In this document: positions 35,578 to 43,454 of the stretch, one piece after another
Layout of the letters: the number at the start of each line of letters is the position of its first letter
Position numbering within the stretch: the first letter of the stretch is position 1
From: Gemmatimonadota bacterium
GTDB taxonomy: Bacteria > Gemmatimonadota > Gemmatimonadetes > Gemmatimonadales > Gemmatimonadaceae
NCBI GenBank assembly: GCA_026387915.1
Contig: JAPLKS010000011.1
Span: 161,145-212,799 of the forward strand
Reading direction: 5' to 3'
Length of the DNA: 51,655 nucleotides
Made by a program: the position numbers and the translations under genes
Notes under the pieces: generated by a model
What the model was told of the DNA's origin: nothing
The model's input: the letters and a program-made list of their open reading frames with translations, nothing else
The model's database searches: none

Positions 35578-36064
35578 TCGGATCGATCCGGAACAGGACC
35601 TGGCCGTATTCCACCGGGTGCGCATCAGTGCCATTGACCTCACGCACGACGCCGGCAAACTCCGACTCGATCTCATTCATGATCTTCATCGCTTCGATGA
35701 TGCAGAGAATCTGCCCCTTGGCGATTTTCTGCCCCACCGACACGTACGCCTTGGCGCCGGGTTCTGGCGAGGCATAGAAGGTGCCGACCATCGGCGACTT
35801 CACGTCGAGCGACGCGGACTTTGGCGGCTCGGCGGCTGGGGCGGCCGCGACTTCCGTCGCGGTGCCGTGTGGCAGTGCCAAACGCGGGTCTGGGGCCATC
35901 AGCGCCGGCATCTGCATTGGGGCGGCCATCTGCACGGCCCCACGCTGCACGGCGGATTTGCTGATGCGGATCTTCATTCCCTTATCGGAAGAGATCTCAA
36001 TCGAGTCCACCGAGGATTCGTCGAGCATGTCGACGAGCTTCTTGACGTAGCGAAGGTCGATCAT
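35570..36064 (-). CDS. accB: Biotin carboxyl carrier protein of acetyl-CoA carboxylase
   Basis: A 164-residue BCCP. The N-terminal helix (MIDLRYVKKLVDMLDESSVDSIEI) is followed by an Ala/Pro-rich linker (residues 55-85) and the lipoyl/biotinyl domain with the biotinylation site EAMKIMNEIES; the Lys carries biotin. The ATG at 36064 is preferred over a longer frame because it gives the conserved N-terminus. The gene lies 122 bp after pepP, a gap where efp is found in related gene orders, and overlaps pilT downstream. Confidence 0.96.
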   Translation of the reverse strand: MIDLRYVKKLVDMLDESSVDSIEISSDKGMKIRISKSAVQRGAVQMAAPMQMPALMAPDPRLALPHGTATEVAAAPAAEPPKSASLDVKSPMVGTFYASPEPGAKAYVSVGQKIAKGQILCIIEAMKIMNEIESEFAGVVREVNGTDAHPVEYGQVLFRIDPNG

Positions 36065-36186
36065 CGTGGGTGTGGGAGCGAGGAAACAGCGGCGTGCGGG
36101 ACACAGCGTCCAGCGTCCGCAATCATGGCAAGGTGAAACGTCGTGGTCCTGCACCAGCGGCACATCGGGACCGCGCGGTGCGCGGA

Positions 36187-37275
36187 TCAGCCGATTTCGA
36201 TCAGGTCCCGAGAAAACGAGGTCAGGACTTCGGCCCCCTCGGTCGTTACCAGCACATCGTCTTCGATCCGGACTCCGCCCCACCCAGCGCGGTACACGCC
36301 GGGCTCAATCGTGACCACCGCTCCAACCGGCAACGGCGTCTCAGCAAGCTTAGACAACCTAGGCGATTCGTGCACTTCGAGCCCGATTCCGTGCCCCAAA
36401 GAATGCCCAAACTCGGGACCCCAACCGCGGCGCTCAATGTAGCCCCGCGCGACGGCGTCCGCATCCCGTCCACGCATTCCAGCCCGAACAGCACCCGAAG
36501 CGCTCGCATTGGCCTCACGCACAATCGAGTAAATGTCGCGCATCTCCGCGTTCGCGCTTCCCACCGCGAAGGTACGCGTGATGTCGGAGCAGTAGCCACC
36601 CGATACCGCGCCAAAGTCGATCAGCAGAAACTCGCCGGGCCGCACCACACGCGCCGACGCTCGCGCATGCGGCAGCGCCGAACGCTCTCCGGACGCCACA
36701 ATACACTCGAACGGAAAGGCCTCACTCCCCGCGGCCCGCAACTCAAACTCCAAGCGGCCACAGACATCCAACTCCGTCATCCCTGCTTTGATATGGAGCA
36801 TGGTGCGCTCCAGCGCCCGTTCCGCAATCGCGATGGCGTCTCGAATGGAGGCGACCTCGCTCTCGTCTTTCTGCTCGCGCAAGACTTCCACCAGGTTCAC
36901 ACTCGGCCGCCAGTGCCACCGAGCGCCGGCGTCTTGGAATCGCGCCGAGTCCGCATGCGTCATATGCGCCGACTCAAAGGCGAGAGTTTCCACTGGCAGT
37001 TCTGGCAGTAGCGTCCACAAACGCGACCAGATGGAGGTCCCATCAATGATGATGTCTGCCGCATGCCCCGATTCCGCCGCCGATTGGATCGCATAGCGAA
37101 AATCGGTGATGAGCACGGTGCGCGCCGCGGTCACCAACAGCATGGCCGAGGACCCCGTGAAGCCGCACAGGTAGCGGACGTTGGGGATAGAGGTGACGAG
37201 GAGGCCGTCCAGCTGCGAGGCCGCCAAGGACGCGCGCAAGCGCGCCTGCCGTTCGAGGTGTCGCGGGGCGTGCAT
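36187..37275 (-). CDS. Xaa-Pro aminopeptidase (M24 family)
   Basis: A 362-residue M24B metallopeptidase that removes N-terminal residues next to proline. The N-terminal creatinase-like domain ends near residue 125. The catalytic domain shows the five metal ligands: LLIDFGAVSGGYCSDITRTF (two Asp), GHSLGHGIGLEVHE (His), TIEPGVY (Glu) and RIEDDVLVT (Glu). The ATG at 37275 (MHAPRHLERQARLRASL) gives a normal length; the frame upstream overlaps aroQ. It follows aroQ by 14 bp, an order (aroQ-pepP-accBC) seen in many bacteria. Confidence 0.93.
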   Translation of the reverse strand: MHAPRHLERQARLRASLAASQLDGLLVTSIPNVRYLCGFTGSSAMLLVTAARTVLITDFRYAIQSAAESGHAADIIIDGTSIWSRLWTLLPELPVETLAFESAHMTHADSARFQDAGARWHWRPSVNLVEVLREQKDESEVASIRDAIAIAERALERTMLHIKAGMTELDVCGRLEFELRAAGSEAFPFECIVASGERSALPHARASARVVRPGEFLLIDFGAVSGGYCSDITRTFAVGSANAEMRDIYSIVREANASASGAVRAGMRGRDADAVARGYIERRGWGPEFGHSLGHGIGLEVHESPRLSKLAETPLPVGAVVTIEPGVYRAGWGGVRIEDDVLVTTEGAEVLTSFSRDLIEIG

Positions 37276-37289
37276 GGCCTTCCGCGCGG

Positions 37290-37772
37290 CTATGCGCGCG
37301 TCGCGCGACGCGTGGCCACCAGCCCACGCAGAGCGAGTTCGTAACTCGACGGGCCGAAGCCGCACACCGAACCGAGGGCGGCGGACGCAAGCATCGAGTG
37401 ACGCCGCTCCGGTTCGCGGGCGTAAATATTGGAGAGATGTACTTCCACAAAGGGCAAGGCGACGCCGACCAGCGCGTCGCGGAGTGCGAGGCTCGTGTGC
37501 GTCCATGCGCCGGCGTTCACCAGTGCCGCGTCCGCTTTGACGCGCAACTCCGGCGCAACGCCAGGGGCGGCGGGACGGCCGCCAAGCGCGTGCACGGCGT
37601 CGATCAGGTCGCCTTCGTGATTGAACTGCGCACAGACCACGGTCACGCCGAGCTCAGCAGCGGCATCCAGCAATCGCGCTTCGATTTCGGCGAGGGTTGT
37701 GGTGCCGTACACCGCGGGCTCACGAGTGCCGAGCAGATTCAGGTTCGGCCCGTTCAGGACGGCGATTCTCAT
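37290..37772 (-). CDS. aroQ: Type II 3-dehydroquinate dehydratase
   Basis: A 160-residue type II dehydroquinase of the shikimate pathway, forming 3-dehydroshikimate. It starts MRIAVLNGPNLNLLGTREP, contains the catalytic Tyr region VYGTTTLAEIE, the substrate loop CAQFNHEGDLIDAVHAL, LVNAGAWTHTSLALRDAL and VEVHLSNIYAREPERRHS. The start at 37772 overlaps the upstream TPR gene stop as ATGA. In most family members the third stretch reads NPGAYTHTS; here Ala-Trp replaces Ala-Tyr, an unremarkable change. Confidence 0.95.
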   Translation of the reverse strand: MRIAVLNGPNLNLLGTREPAVYGTTTLAEIEARLLDAAAELGVTVVCAQFNHEGDLIDAVHALGGRPAAPGVAPELRVKADAALVNAGAWTHTSLALRDALVGVALPFVEVHLSNIYAREPERRHSMLASAALGSVCGFGPSSYELALRGLVATRRATRA

Positions 37773-39742
37773 TGATCTTTCAATCCCTTGAGCCACCCGC
37801 CGAACTGTTCAAGGTCGGCAGCACTTCCAGGCTCGTTAGACGGGGTGGGCGGCGCCGGCGGCGCCTCCGCCTCGCTGTCGGTAGCAGAAAAGAATTGGTC
37901 GAAACGCAACATCTGCGATTGACGCGTGAACGGCTTTTGCGACGGTGTGGCACGCGCGCGTGGTTCACGAAACACGCTGTCGAGCGACAGCTCGGACGCG
38001 GCCGGCTGCGTGGGCTTTCCCTTGATGGGCGGCTCGGTCGGTTCCACGGCATTCGCGACCGCCGCGTATGCGAGCGCCACGTTCTCGTCGGCCGCGGTCG
38101 GCGCGACGTGACCAAAAAGCGCGTCGAGCGAGCCACCGGCAACCACGTTGGTCGCTGGGAGCGCAAAGGTCGCGAACTCTCCTGACGCGCCTGTGACGGG
38201 AACAGGAGCCGTAGCCGTCACAGCTCGCACGGCGAACGCCGCGAAAAACTCGCGCGCCGTTGGCCCGGTTGGAGTCGGCTCCGTGTCGTGTTCCTGAAGC
38301 GCAGGAGCAGACGCCTCGAAGGCTTCCGCGACCTCTGCCGCCTCCGGAGTAAGCGCCACCTCGGCGATGCCCGCGGTCTCGGCGGTCTCGGGGATCTCAG
38401 CGGCGTCCGCCACCTCGGTGGTCTCGGCGGTCTCGGCGACGTCTGCGACCTCGGCTGTGCCGACGGTCTCAGGCGCCACAACGTTCGACGCGACGGACGC
38501 GCTCGACTCAAGCGCGGTGAGCTTCGCGGCGAGCGCCTCATCATTCGGCCGCAGTGCCACGAGCTGCCGGTACACCACGAGCGCCTTCTCGGGGAAGCCC
38601 TGCGAGAGGTACAGCTCGGCCATCGTTTCGGTTACAAACGCCGCTGATTCGAGGATCGTCGCGCGCTCGGGTTCAATCACCGAAGCGTCGTCAGCGACGG
38701 CCTCAACCGTTTCTTCTACCGGTTCGTCACCGACCGCGACCAGTTCCGCCGAGTCACTTGCCTCTTCGTCACCCATCGCGACCAGTTCCGCCGAGTCGCT
38801 ATCCTCCACGGGATTGACGACGGCGTCGACGGTTGCCGGCTCAAGAGAGATCGCGGTCGGCTCCGTCTCGAATCCGAACGGATCCTCGTCGAGGGGGGCC
38901 GCCGGAAAATCAAAAGCAGCTGCGTCAATATCTTCGACGCCGCTGACGGGAGCGTCGCCCAAGAGCGAAGGCTCGGAAAACGGCAAAACGTCAACGGAAT
39001 TCGTCTCCTCTGCGCCAGCGCTTTGCTCCGGCTCTGCTCCAAGGGGGCTCTCACCAAAGAGGGGCTCGGCAACGGGTTGATCGGAAGCGGCAAGGTCGGA
39101 GAGTGCCCCCCCGAGATCCGCGGAATCATCCCCTGGGAAGTCCGTGGCGAGATCAACAACTGCTTCGGATGGACCAGACCGGCGGACCAAATGCGGCGAG
39201 CTGGCCCACTCGTCGATCGCCGGCATGGCGATGATCGGCGTCGGCGCCATCGGCTGCCGCGGCGGCTCTTCCGAGACGTCGAGGAACGGCAAATCGACGC
39301 CGGTTGTGGCGGCGTCTGCGGGAGAAACCGCCTCCGGCCCGACAAGCTTGTTGAGCTCCTCGAGGTAGGCGATGATCTCTTCGTTTCGCGGATCGGCATC
39401 GAGCACGCGGCGATACCAGTCGCGTGCCGCGGCATTCTCGCCATTGGCGCGCGCGATATCGCCGAGGTGGCGCAGCGCAATGAGATTTTCGGGGTCGAGT
39501 TGGACAGCCGTACGGAAGGTCGCCTGCGCCTCGTCGTACCGTCCGGCGTCGAAGAGCGCCTGCCCATAGACCACGTGCCCGTTCATGTTCCCGGGCTGAG
39601 CCCCGATAAACTCGGCGCACAGCGCAATCGCCTGATCGAGGTCCCCGGCCTTGCGATACTCGTTGGCGAGTGGCGCAAAGTACCGTCGGGGATTCTCGTC
39701 AAAGCGCTTTCGGAGTTCGTCGATTCGGCTCGGTTGGCTCAT
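37769..39742 (-). CDS. Large TPR protein with acidic low-complexity linker
   Basis: A 657-residue protein of unknown function. Residues 1-135 are TPR repeats (DELRKRFDENPRRYFAPLANEYRKAGDLDQAIALC, MNGHVVYGQALFDAGRYDEAQATFRTAVQLDP, ALRHLGDIARANGENAAARDWYRRVLDADP). A long Glu/Ala/Pro/Thr-rich linker follows, interrupted near residues 360-415 by another TPR pair (AELYLSQGFPEKALVVYRQLVALRPND). The rest is disordered, with short Phe-containing motifs such as QMLRFDQFFSA near the end. There is no signal peptide. It resembles scaffold proteins of polarity or motility systems only in general design. It is coupled to aroQ by ATGA. Confidence 0.75.
   Translation of the reverse strand: MSQPSRIDELRKRFDENPRRYFAPLANEYRKAGDLDQAIALCAEFIGAQPGNMNGHVVYGQALFDAGRYDEAQATFRTAVQLDPENLIALRHLGDIARANGENAAARDWYRRVLDADPRNEEIIAYLEELNKLVGPEAVSPADAATTGVDLPFLDVSEEPPRQPMAPTPIIAMPAIDEWASSPHLVRRSGPSEAVVDLATDFPGDDSADLGGALSDLAASDQPVAEPLFGESPLGAEPEQSAGAEETNSVDVLPFSEPSLLGDAPVSGVEDIDAAAFDFPAAPLDEDPFGFETEPTAISLEPATVDAVVNPVEDSDSAELVAMGDEEASDSAELVAVGDEPVEETVEAVADDASVIEPERATILESAAFVTETMAELYLSQGFPEKALVVYRQLVALRPNDEALAAKLTALESSASVASNVVAPETVGTAEVADVAETAETTEVADAAEIPETAETAGIAEVALTPEAAEVAEAFEASAPALQEHDTEPTPTGPTAREFFAAFAVRAVTATAPVPVTGASGEFATFALPATNVVAGGSLDALFGHVAPTAADENVALAYAAVANAVEPTEPPIKGKPTQPAASELSLDSVFREPRARATPSQKPFTRQSQMLRFDQFFSATDSEAEAPPAPPTPSNEPGSAADLEQFGGWLKGLKDQ
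38723..38800. repeat. 36-bp coding direct repeat in the TPR protein gene
   Basis: Segments 38723-38758 and 38765-38800 are nearly identical (three mismatches), with a 42-bp period. They encode two copies of a DSAELVAxGDE acidic motif in the linker of the TPR protein. Being a multiple of three, the duplication keeps the frame. Confidence 0.9.
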
Positions 39743-39856
39743 CTGCTGCTATCGTTGCGGGGGGTGAGGCACATACCTGAACCGAAGTCTATGGCAAGGA
39801 TCGTGCGAACATACCATGGGCCTAGGAGTCAAGTCAATCAGAAGTCGAGAATCCAC

Positions 39857-39886
39857 TTGATTTTAGCTATGTCCGCCCGGTATTTT
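39857..39886 (+). promoter_or_regulatory. Candidate ppiD promoter
   Basis: TTGATT (39857-39862) and TATTTT (39881-39886) are separated by 18 bp in the 200-bp divergent gap between the TPR gene and ppiD. Transcription would start about 50 nt before the GTG start, and the ribosome site AAGGGA at 39927-39932 lies between. Confidence 0.4.
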
Positions 39887-39942
39887 TACGGGTTCTGTCG
39901 ACTGTCTGACAACCAACGCTTTTTGCAAGGGAGTACCGCCCC

Positions 39943-41769
39943 GTGCTGCATCAAATGCGGAGCGCCGCGAAGTACATCTGGATCATCATGGCTGTCGCCT
40001 TTATTGGTGGCTTCATGCTGGCCGAGACTTCGGGCCTTCTGGGCCGTTCAGCTGTAACGACGTCAACAATCGTCGCGAAAGTCAACGGCACCGAAATCCC
40101 CTACCTGACCTGGGCCAACGCTTCGGCGCAGATGGCCCAGCAGCAGGAACAGTCCGGTGGCCACTCGTTGACGCTCGACGAGCGCCGCCAGATCGATGAC
40201 CGCGCGTTCGAACAACTCGTGACCGAAGCCCTCTTCCAGCAGGAATACGAGAAGCGTGGCATCCGCGTCACAGATGAAGAGATCGTCGATCAAGCCAAAT
40301 ACAACCCGCCGGAGCAGTTCCGGTCGTCGCCGCAGTTGCAGACGGAAGGCCAGTTCGACCCGGCCAAGTACCAGCGCTTCCTCGCCAGTCCGGCCGCCCG
40401 TCAACAGGGGATGCTGGCCCAGCTCGAAGGCTACTATCGCGCGGAACTGCCCAAGCAGAAGCTGCTGTCGCAGATCGGCGGTGATGTGTACGTGTCCGAT
40501 GCCCGCCTCTGGGGCATCTACAAGGACGGCCATGACTCGGCAGCGGTGAGTCTCGTGAAGCTCACGCCGAACGTGACGGACGAGGCCATCAAGGCAGTGT
40601 CCGACGCCGACGCCCGCAGCTACTACAACGCCCACAAGAAGTCGTTTGAGCGCGCCGGTCGCGCGGTCCTCTCCATTGTGTCCGTGTCGCGGACGCCGAC
40701 CGCGGCGGACACCGTCGCGACGCGCGCACGTATTGAGGCGCTCCGTGCTGAGATCGCCAAGGGCGCCAAGTTCGAAGACGTGGCCAAGCGCGAGTCCGAC
40801 GACAGTGTCTCGGGCAAGCTCGGCGGCGATTTGGGCATGGGAACCAAGGGGCGCTTTGTAAAGCCGTTTGAGGATGCCGCAGCCAAGCTCGCCGCCGGCG
40901 AGCTGTCCGCGCCGATCCTCACGCAGTTCGGCTATCACTTGCTCAAGATGGAAAAGAAGAAGGGTGACTCGACGCAGATGCGTCACATCCTCAAGGCTGT
41001 CAAACAGGGCGATACTGCCGCGACGCTGACCGATCGCCGAGCGGACTCGCTGTCGAAGATGGGTGGCGGCACCGACCAGCCCGCGAAGTTCGATGCGGCT
41101 GCAAAGGCGCTTGGCTTGCTCGTGTCGAAGATTGAAGTGCGCGACGGCTCGCCGGCCACGTTTGGCGGCCAGATCGTGCCGAGCGCGAGCGCTTGGGCGT
41201 TCATGGGTGCGAAGGTCGGCGAGTCCAGCGACTTGTTCGATGACGAACGCGCGTACTATCTCGTCCGCCTTGATTCACTGGTGACCGGTGGCGTGGCAGA
41301 CTTTGATGCGGTGAAGGCCGACGTCAAGACGGCTGTGGCGCGTGAGCAGTCGATCGACAAGCTGATGGCCACCGCCAAGACCCTGTCGGCCGATGCGGCC
41401 ACGTCCACGCTGGAAGCAGCGGCGACGAAGCACGGGCAGAAGGTGGAGACGCAGGGTGCCTTCGTGCGCACCGGTGTGGCTCCGATGCTCGGCGCCCTCA
41501 GCGAAGCAGTTGGTGTGGCCTTCACGTTGCCGGTGGGTGCCGTGTCGGGCGCGGTGCGCACCGACGGCGGTGTCTACGTGATGCGTGTGGATCGCCGCAC
41601 GGACTCGTCGAAGGATGAGTGGGCCAAGCAGAAGGAAAGCCAGCGCGACCAGACCGTGCGCGGCATGCGCGAGCAGAAGGTGCGCATGTTCATGGAAAGC
41701 CTACGCAAGGCGGCCAAGATTGACGACCGCCGCAAGCAGATTCAGTCGGCGCAGCGCCGCCAGTCGTAA
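39943..41769 (+). CDS. ppiD: Membrane-anchored periplasmic peptidyl-prolyl isomerase (PpiD/SurA type)
   Basis: A 608-residue PpiD-like folding factor. The N-terminus has one membrane helix (YIWIIMAVAFIGGFMLA, residues 11-27), then a SurA-like chaperone region (ERRQIDDRAFEQLVTEALFQQEYEKRG, residues 80-110) and a parvulin domain near residues 240-345 with GGDLGMGTKGRFVKPFEDAA and PILTQFGYHLLKME. A second parvulin-like half is possible in the C-terminal third. It would help outer-membrane and secreted proteins fold. The GTG at 39943 is chosen because AAGGGA is suitably placed; the next ATG is 12 bases later. Confidence 0.9.
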   Translation: MLHQMRSAAKYIWIIMAVAFIGGFMLAETSGLLGRSAVTTSTIVAKVNGTEIPYLTWANASAQMAQQQEQSGGHSLTLDERRQIDDRAFEQLVTEALFQQEYEKRGIRVTDEEIVDQAKYNPPEQFRSSPQLQTEGQFDPAKYQRFLASPAARQQGMLAQLEGYYRAELPKQKLLSQIGGDVYVSDARLWGIYKDGHDSAAVSLVKLTPNVTDEAIKAVSDADARSYYNAHKKSFERAGRAVLSIVSVSRTPTAADTVATRARIEALRAEIAKGAKFEDVAKRESDDSVSGKLGGDLGMGTKGRFVKPFEDAAAKLAAGELSAPILTQFGYHLLKMEKKKGDSTQMRHILKAVKQGDTAATLTDRRADSLSKMGGGTDQPAKFDAAAKALGLLVSKIEVRDGSPATFGGQIVPSASAWAFMGAKVGESSDLFDDERAYYLVRLDSLVTGGVADFDAVKADVKTAVAREQSIDKLMATAKTLSADAATSTLEAAATKHGQKVETQGAFVRTGVAPMLGALSEAVGVAFTLPVGAVSGAVRTDGGVYVMRVDRRTDSSKDEWAKQKESQRDQTVRGMREQKVRMFMESLRKAAKIDDRRKQIQSAQRRQS

Positions 41770-41816
41770 TCATCCCTCAGGTGGCCGGTACGGCGCCTGA
41801 GGTCGAGGGGAACACG

Positions 41817-41846
41817 AAGGGGAGCGACCGCAAGGTCGCTCCCCTT
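41817..41846 (+). terminator. Terminator of ppiD
   Basis: A perfect 13-bp stem AAGGGGAGCGACC/GGTCGCTCCCCTT closes a GCAA tetraloop and is followed by pyrimidine-rich CTCTCTT. It lies 48 bp after ppiD and before the convergent tatA gene. Confidence 0.8.
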
Positions 41847-41904
41847 CTCTCTTGGCGGTGGTCGAGGCGCGCGCCGAACTAGCTGGCGCGCCCCGCCGGA
41901 CGTG

Positions 41905-42156
41905 CTAGATCAAACGCTTGGGTTCAACCGCCGGCACGCTCTCGTCACGGACGTTGGCGCTTTCGCCGCGCGGCAACGCTTCCGTACGCGGCGCATCAGG
42001 CGTCTGAATCTCGCGCTGCACGTCGTTCATGTTCTTTTTGAACTCCTTGATCCCCTTGCCGAAGGAGCCGGCGATTTCCGGGATGCGCTTCGCCCCGAAG
42101 AGCAGCAGCACCACCAGAAGGAGCAGCATCATCTCCTGCACACCCATTCCGAACAT
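41905..42156 (-). CDS. tatA: Sec-independent protein translocase subunit TatA/E
   Basis: An 83-residue TatA-family protein: a short N-terminal membrane helix (MFGMGVQEMMLLLLVVLLLF), the FG hinge and amphipathic helix (FGAKRIPEIAGSFGKGIKEFKK), then a charged tail. It forms the pore-like oligomer of the twin-arginine export system. A strong ribosome site GGAGG lies just before the ATG. tatC is not in the window. It is 9 bp after the DUF4321 gene, so they share a transcript. Confidence 0.95.
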   Translation of the reverse strand: MFGMGVQEMMLLLLVVLLLFGAKRIPEIAGSFGKGIKEFKKNMNDVQREIQTPDAPRTEALPRGESANVRDESVPAVEPKRLI

Positions 42157-42165
42157 AACCGCCTC

Positions 42166-42447
42166 CTAGAACAGCGAACGCGCAATAAGGTACGCGATGA
42201 GGACCCCGACGAGACTCAGCAACGAGACGTCGAGCGCGAGCGGCCCCACCCCGAACTTCAAGATAACCAGATCCAGCGAAAAGGTGCCGATCGAGGGGGT
42301 TACGGAGGTCGTCAAGAACTCCTTCACCGCTCCAGACGGAAGCCACTGGCGGGCCGCCGCCTGCAATAATCCGCCAACCATAAACCCGATGGCTAGCACG
42401 AGTGCATGAAACCCCGGCCTATGCTTGGACGATCCTTTGGTAGCCAT
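42166..42447 (-). CDS. DUF4321 membrane protein
   Basis: A 93-residue protein with two membrane helices (HALVLAIGFMVGGLLQAAA near residues 14-32, LLSLVGVLIAYLIARSLF at the end) and a short loop containing FLTTSVTPSIGTFSLDLVILKFG. This pattern matches the DUF4321 family, whose function is unknown and which is frequently found near TatA or lipid-synthesis genes. It lies 2 bp downstream of the prenyl synthase gene and 9 bp upstream of tatA. Confidence 0.75.
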   Translation of the reverse strand: MATKGSSKHRPGFHALVLAIGFMVGGLLQAAARQWLPSGAVKEFLTTSVTPSIGTFSLDLVILKFGVGPLALDVSLLSLVGVLIAYLIARSLF

Positions 42448-42449
42448 TG

Positions 42450-43454
42450 TTACGACCGCCGGTCGAGGACGAAGTTGATGGTTTCCGCCAACGCCTGACG
42501 GGCCTCAGAATCAGCCACCCCGTCGAGGCTTTCTTCGGCCCGCACGGCGAACTCTTCCCCCTTCCGCCGCGCAAAATCGAGCCCGCCGCAATCGGTCACA
42601 ATCTGGACGACTTCGGCGATTTCGCCGTCGTCGGGGGTCGGATTCGCGAAGAGCGCATCCACAATCGCGCGCTGCGACGGCACCATCTGCGGGAGCGCCG
42701 CAATGAGCGGCAACGTCACCTTGTGTTCGCGAAGATCGTTCCCCGACGGCTTGCCGGTAACGGTCTCACTCTCGGTGTAGTCGATGAGGTCGTCCGCCAC
42801 CTGAAACGCCATGCCGATGCTCTCGCCATACGTGCGCATCTGCTCGCGATAGCGCGGCGCACCGGCGAGGGCGCCCATCTCGCAGGTCGCGCCCAGCAGT
42901 GAGGCGGTCTTGGCGCGGATCAGCGACCAATAGTCTTTCTCGGTAAAACCGAGCGCGTCATACGTGGCGAGTTGGTCGAGCTCGCCGAGCGTCATGGAAT
43001 TTGAGGCGTACGTAAAGGCACGGAGCGGCTCGAGGTCGCCCTGCCGCACGAGCTCTGCGATGGCCTTCGAAAAGATGTAGTCGCCCATCAGAACGGCCAT
43101 CTCATGGCTGAACAGTGCATTGAGCGTGGGCATCCCGCGCCGAAGCACAGAATGATCCACAGAGTCGTCGTGGACGACACTGGTGAGGTGCACCAGTTCG
43201 GCCACGGCGGCCAAGCTCACCGCGCGTTCCTCTGGTTGCCCTTCTAGTGAAGCCGCCAGGAGCAGGAGCGTGGGGCGAATCATCTTCCCCTTCATCCCCT
43301 GCAAATGGCCGTTTGCCGCCTGAATGATCGCGGAGTCGGCTTGCACGATGCGCCACATCTCGGCTGGCACGCGATCGAGCAACGCGCGGACTGGTCCCTG
43401 AATATCCAGGAGCGCGGTGGCTAGAGGGAGTTGCGGGCGAGATTGAATGGTCAC
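42450..43454 (-). CDS. Polyprenyl (all-trans) diphosphate synthase
   Basis: A 334-residue trans-prenyltransferase. The first Asp-rich motif is in LTSVVHDDSVDHSVLRRGMPT (DDxxD) and the second in AFQVADDLIDYTES (DDxxD); KGKMIRPTLLLLAA provides the Lys/Arg substrate contacts. Short residues before the first motif suggest a long-chain (C40-C50) product for a quinone side chain, but chain length is not certain. The frame is open upstream, yet the GTG at 43454 (TIQSRPQLPLATALL) overlaps the preceding TPR gene stop as GTGA and gives a normal length. Confidence 0.92.
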   Translation of the reverse strand: MTIQSRPQLPLATALLDIQGPVRALLDRVPAEMWRIVQADSAIIQAANGHLQGMKGKMIRPTLLLLAASLEGQPEERAVSLAAVAELVHLTSVVHDDSVDHSVLRRGMPTLNALFSHEMAVLMGDYIFSKAIAELVRQGDLEPLRAFTYASNSMTLGELDQLATYDALGFTEKDYWSLIRAKTASLLGATCEMGALAGAPRYREQMRTYGESIGMAFQVADDLIDYTESETVTGKPSGNDLREHKVTLPLIAALPQMVPSQRAIVDALFANPTPDDGEIAEVVQIVTDCGGLDFARRKGEEFAVRAEESLDGVADSEARQALAETINFVLDRRS

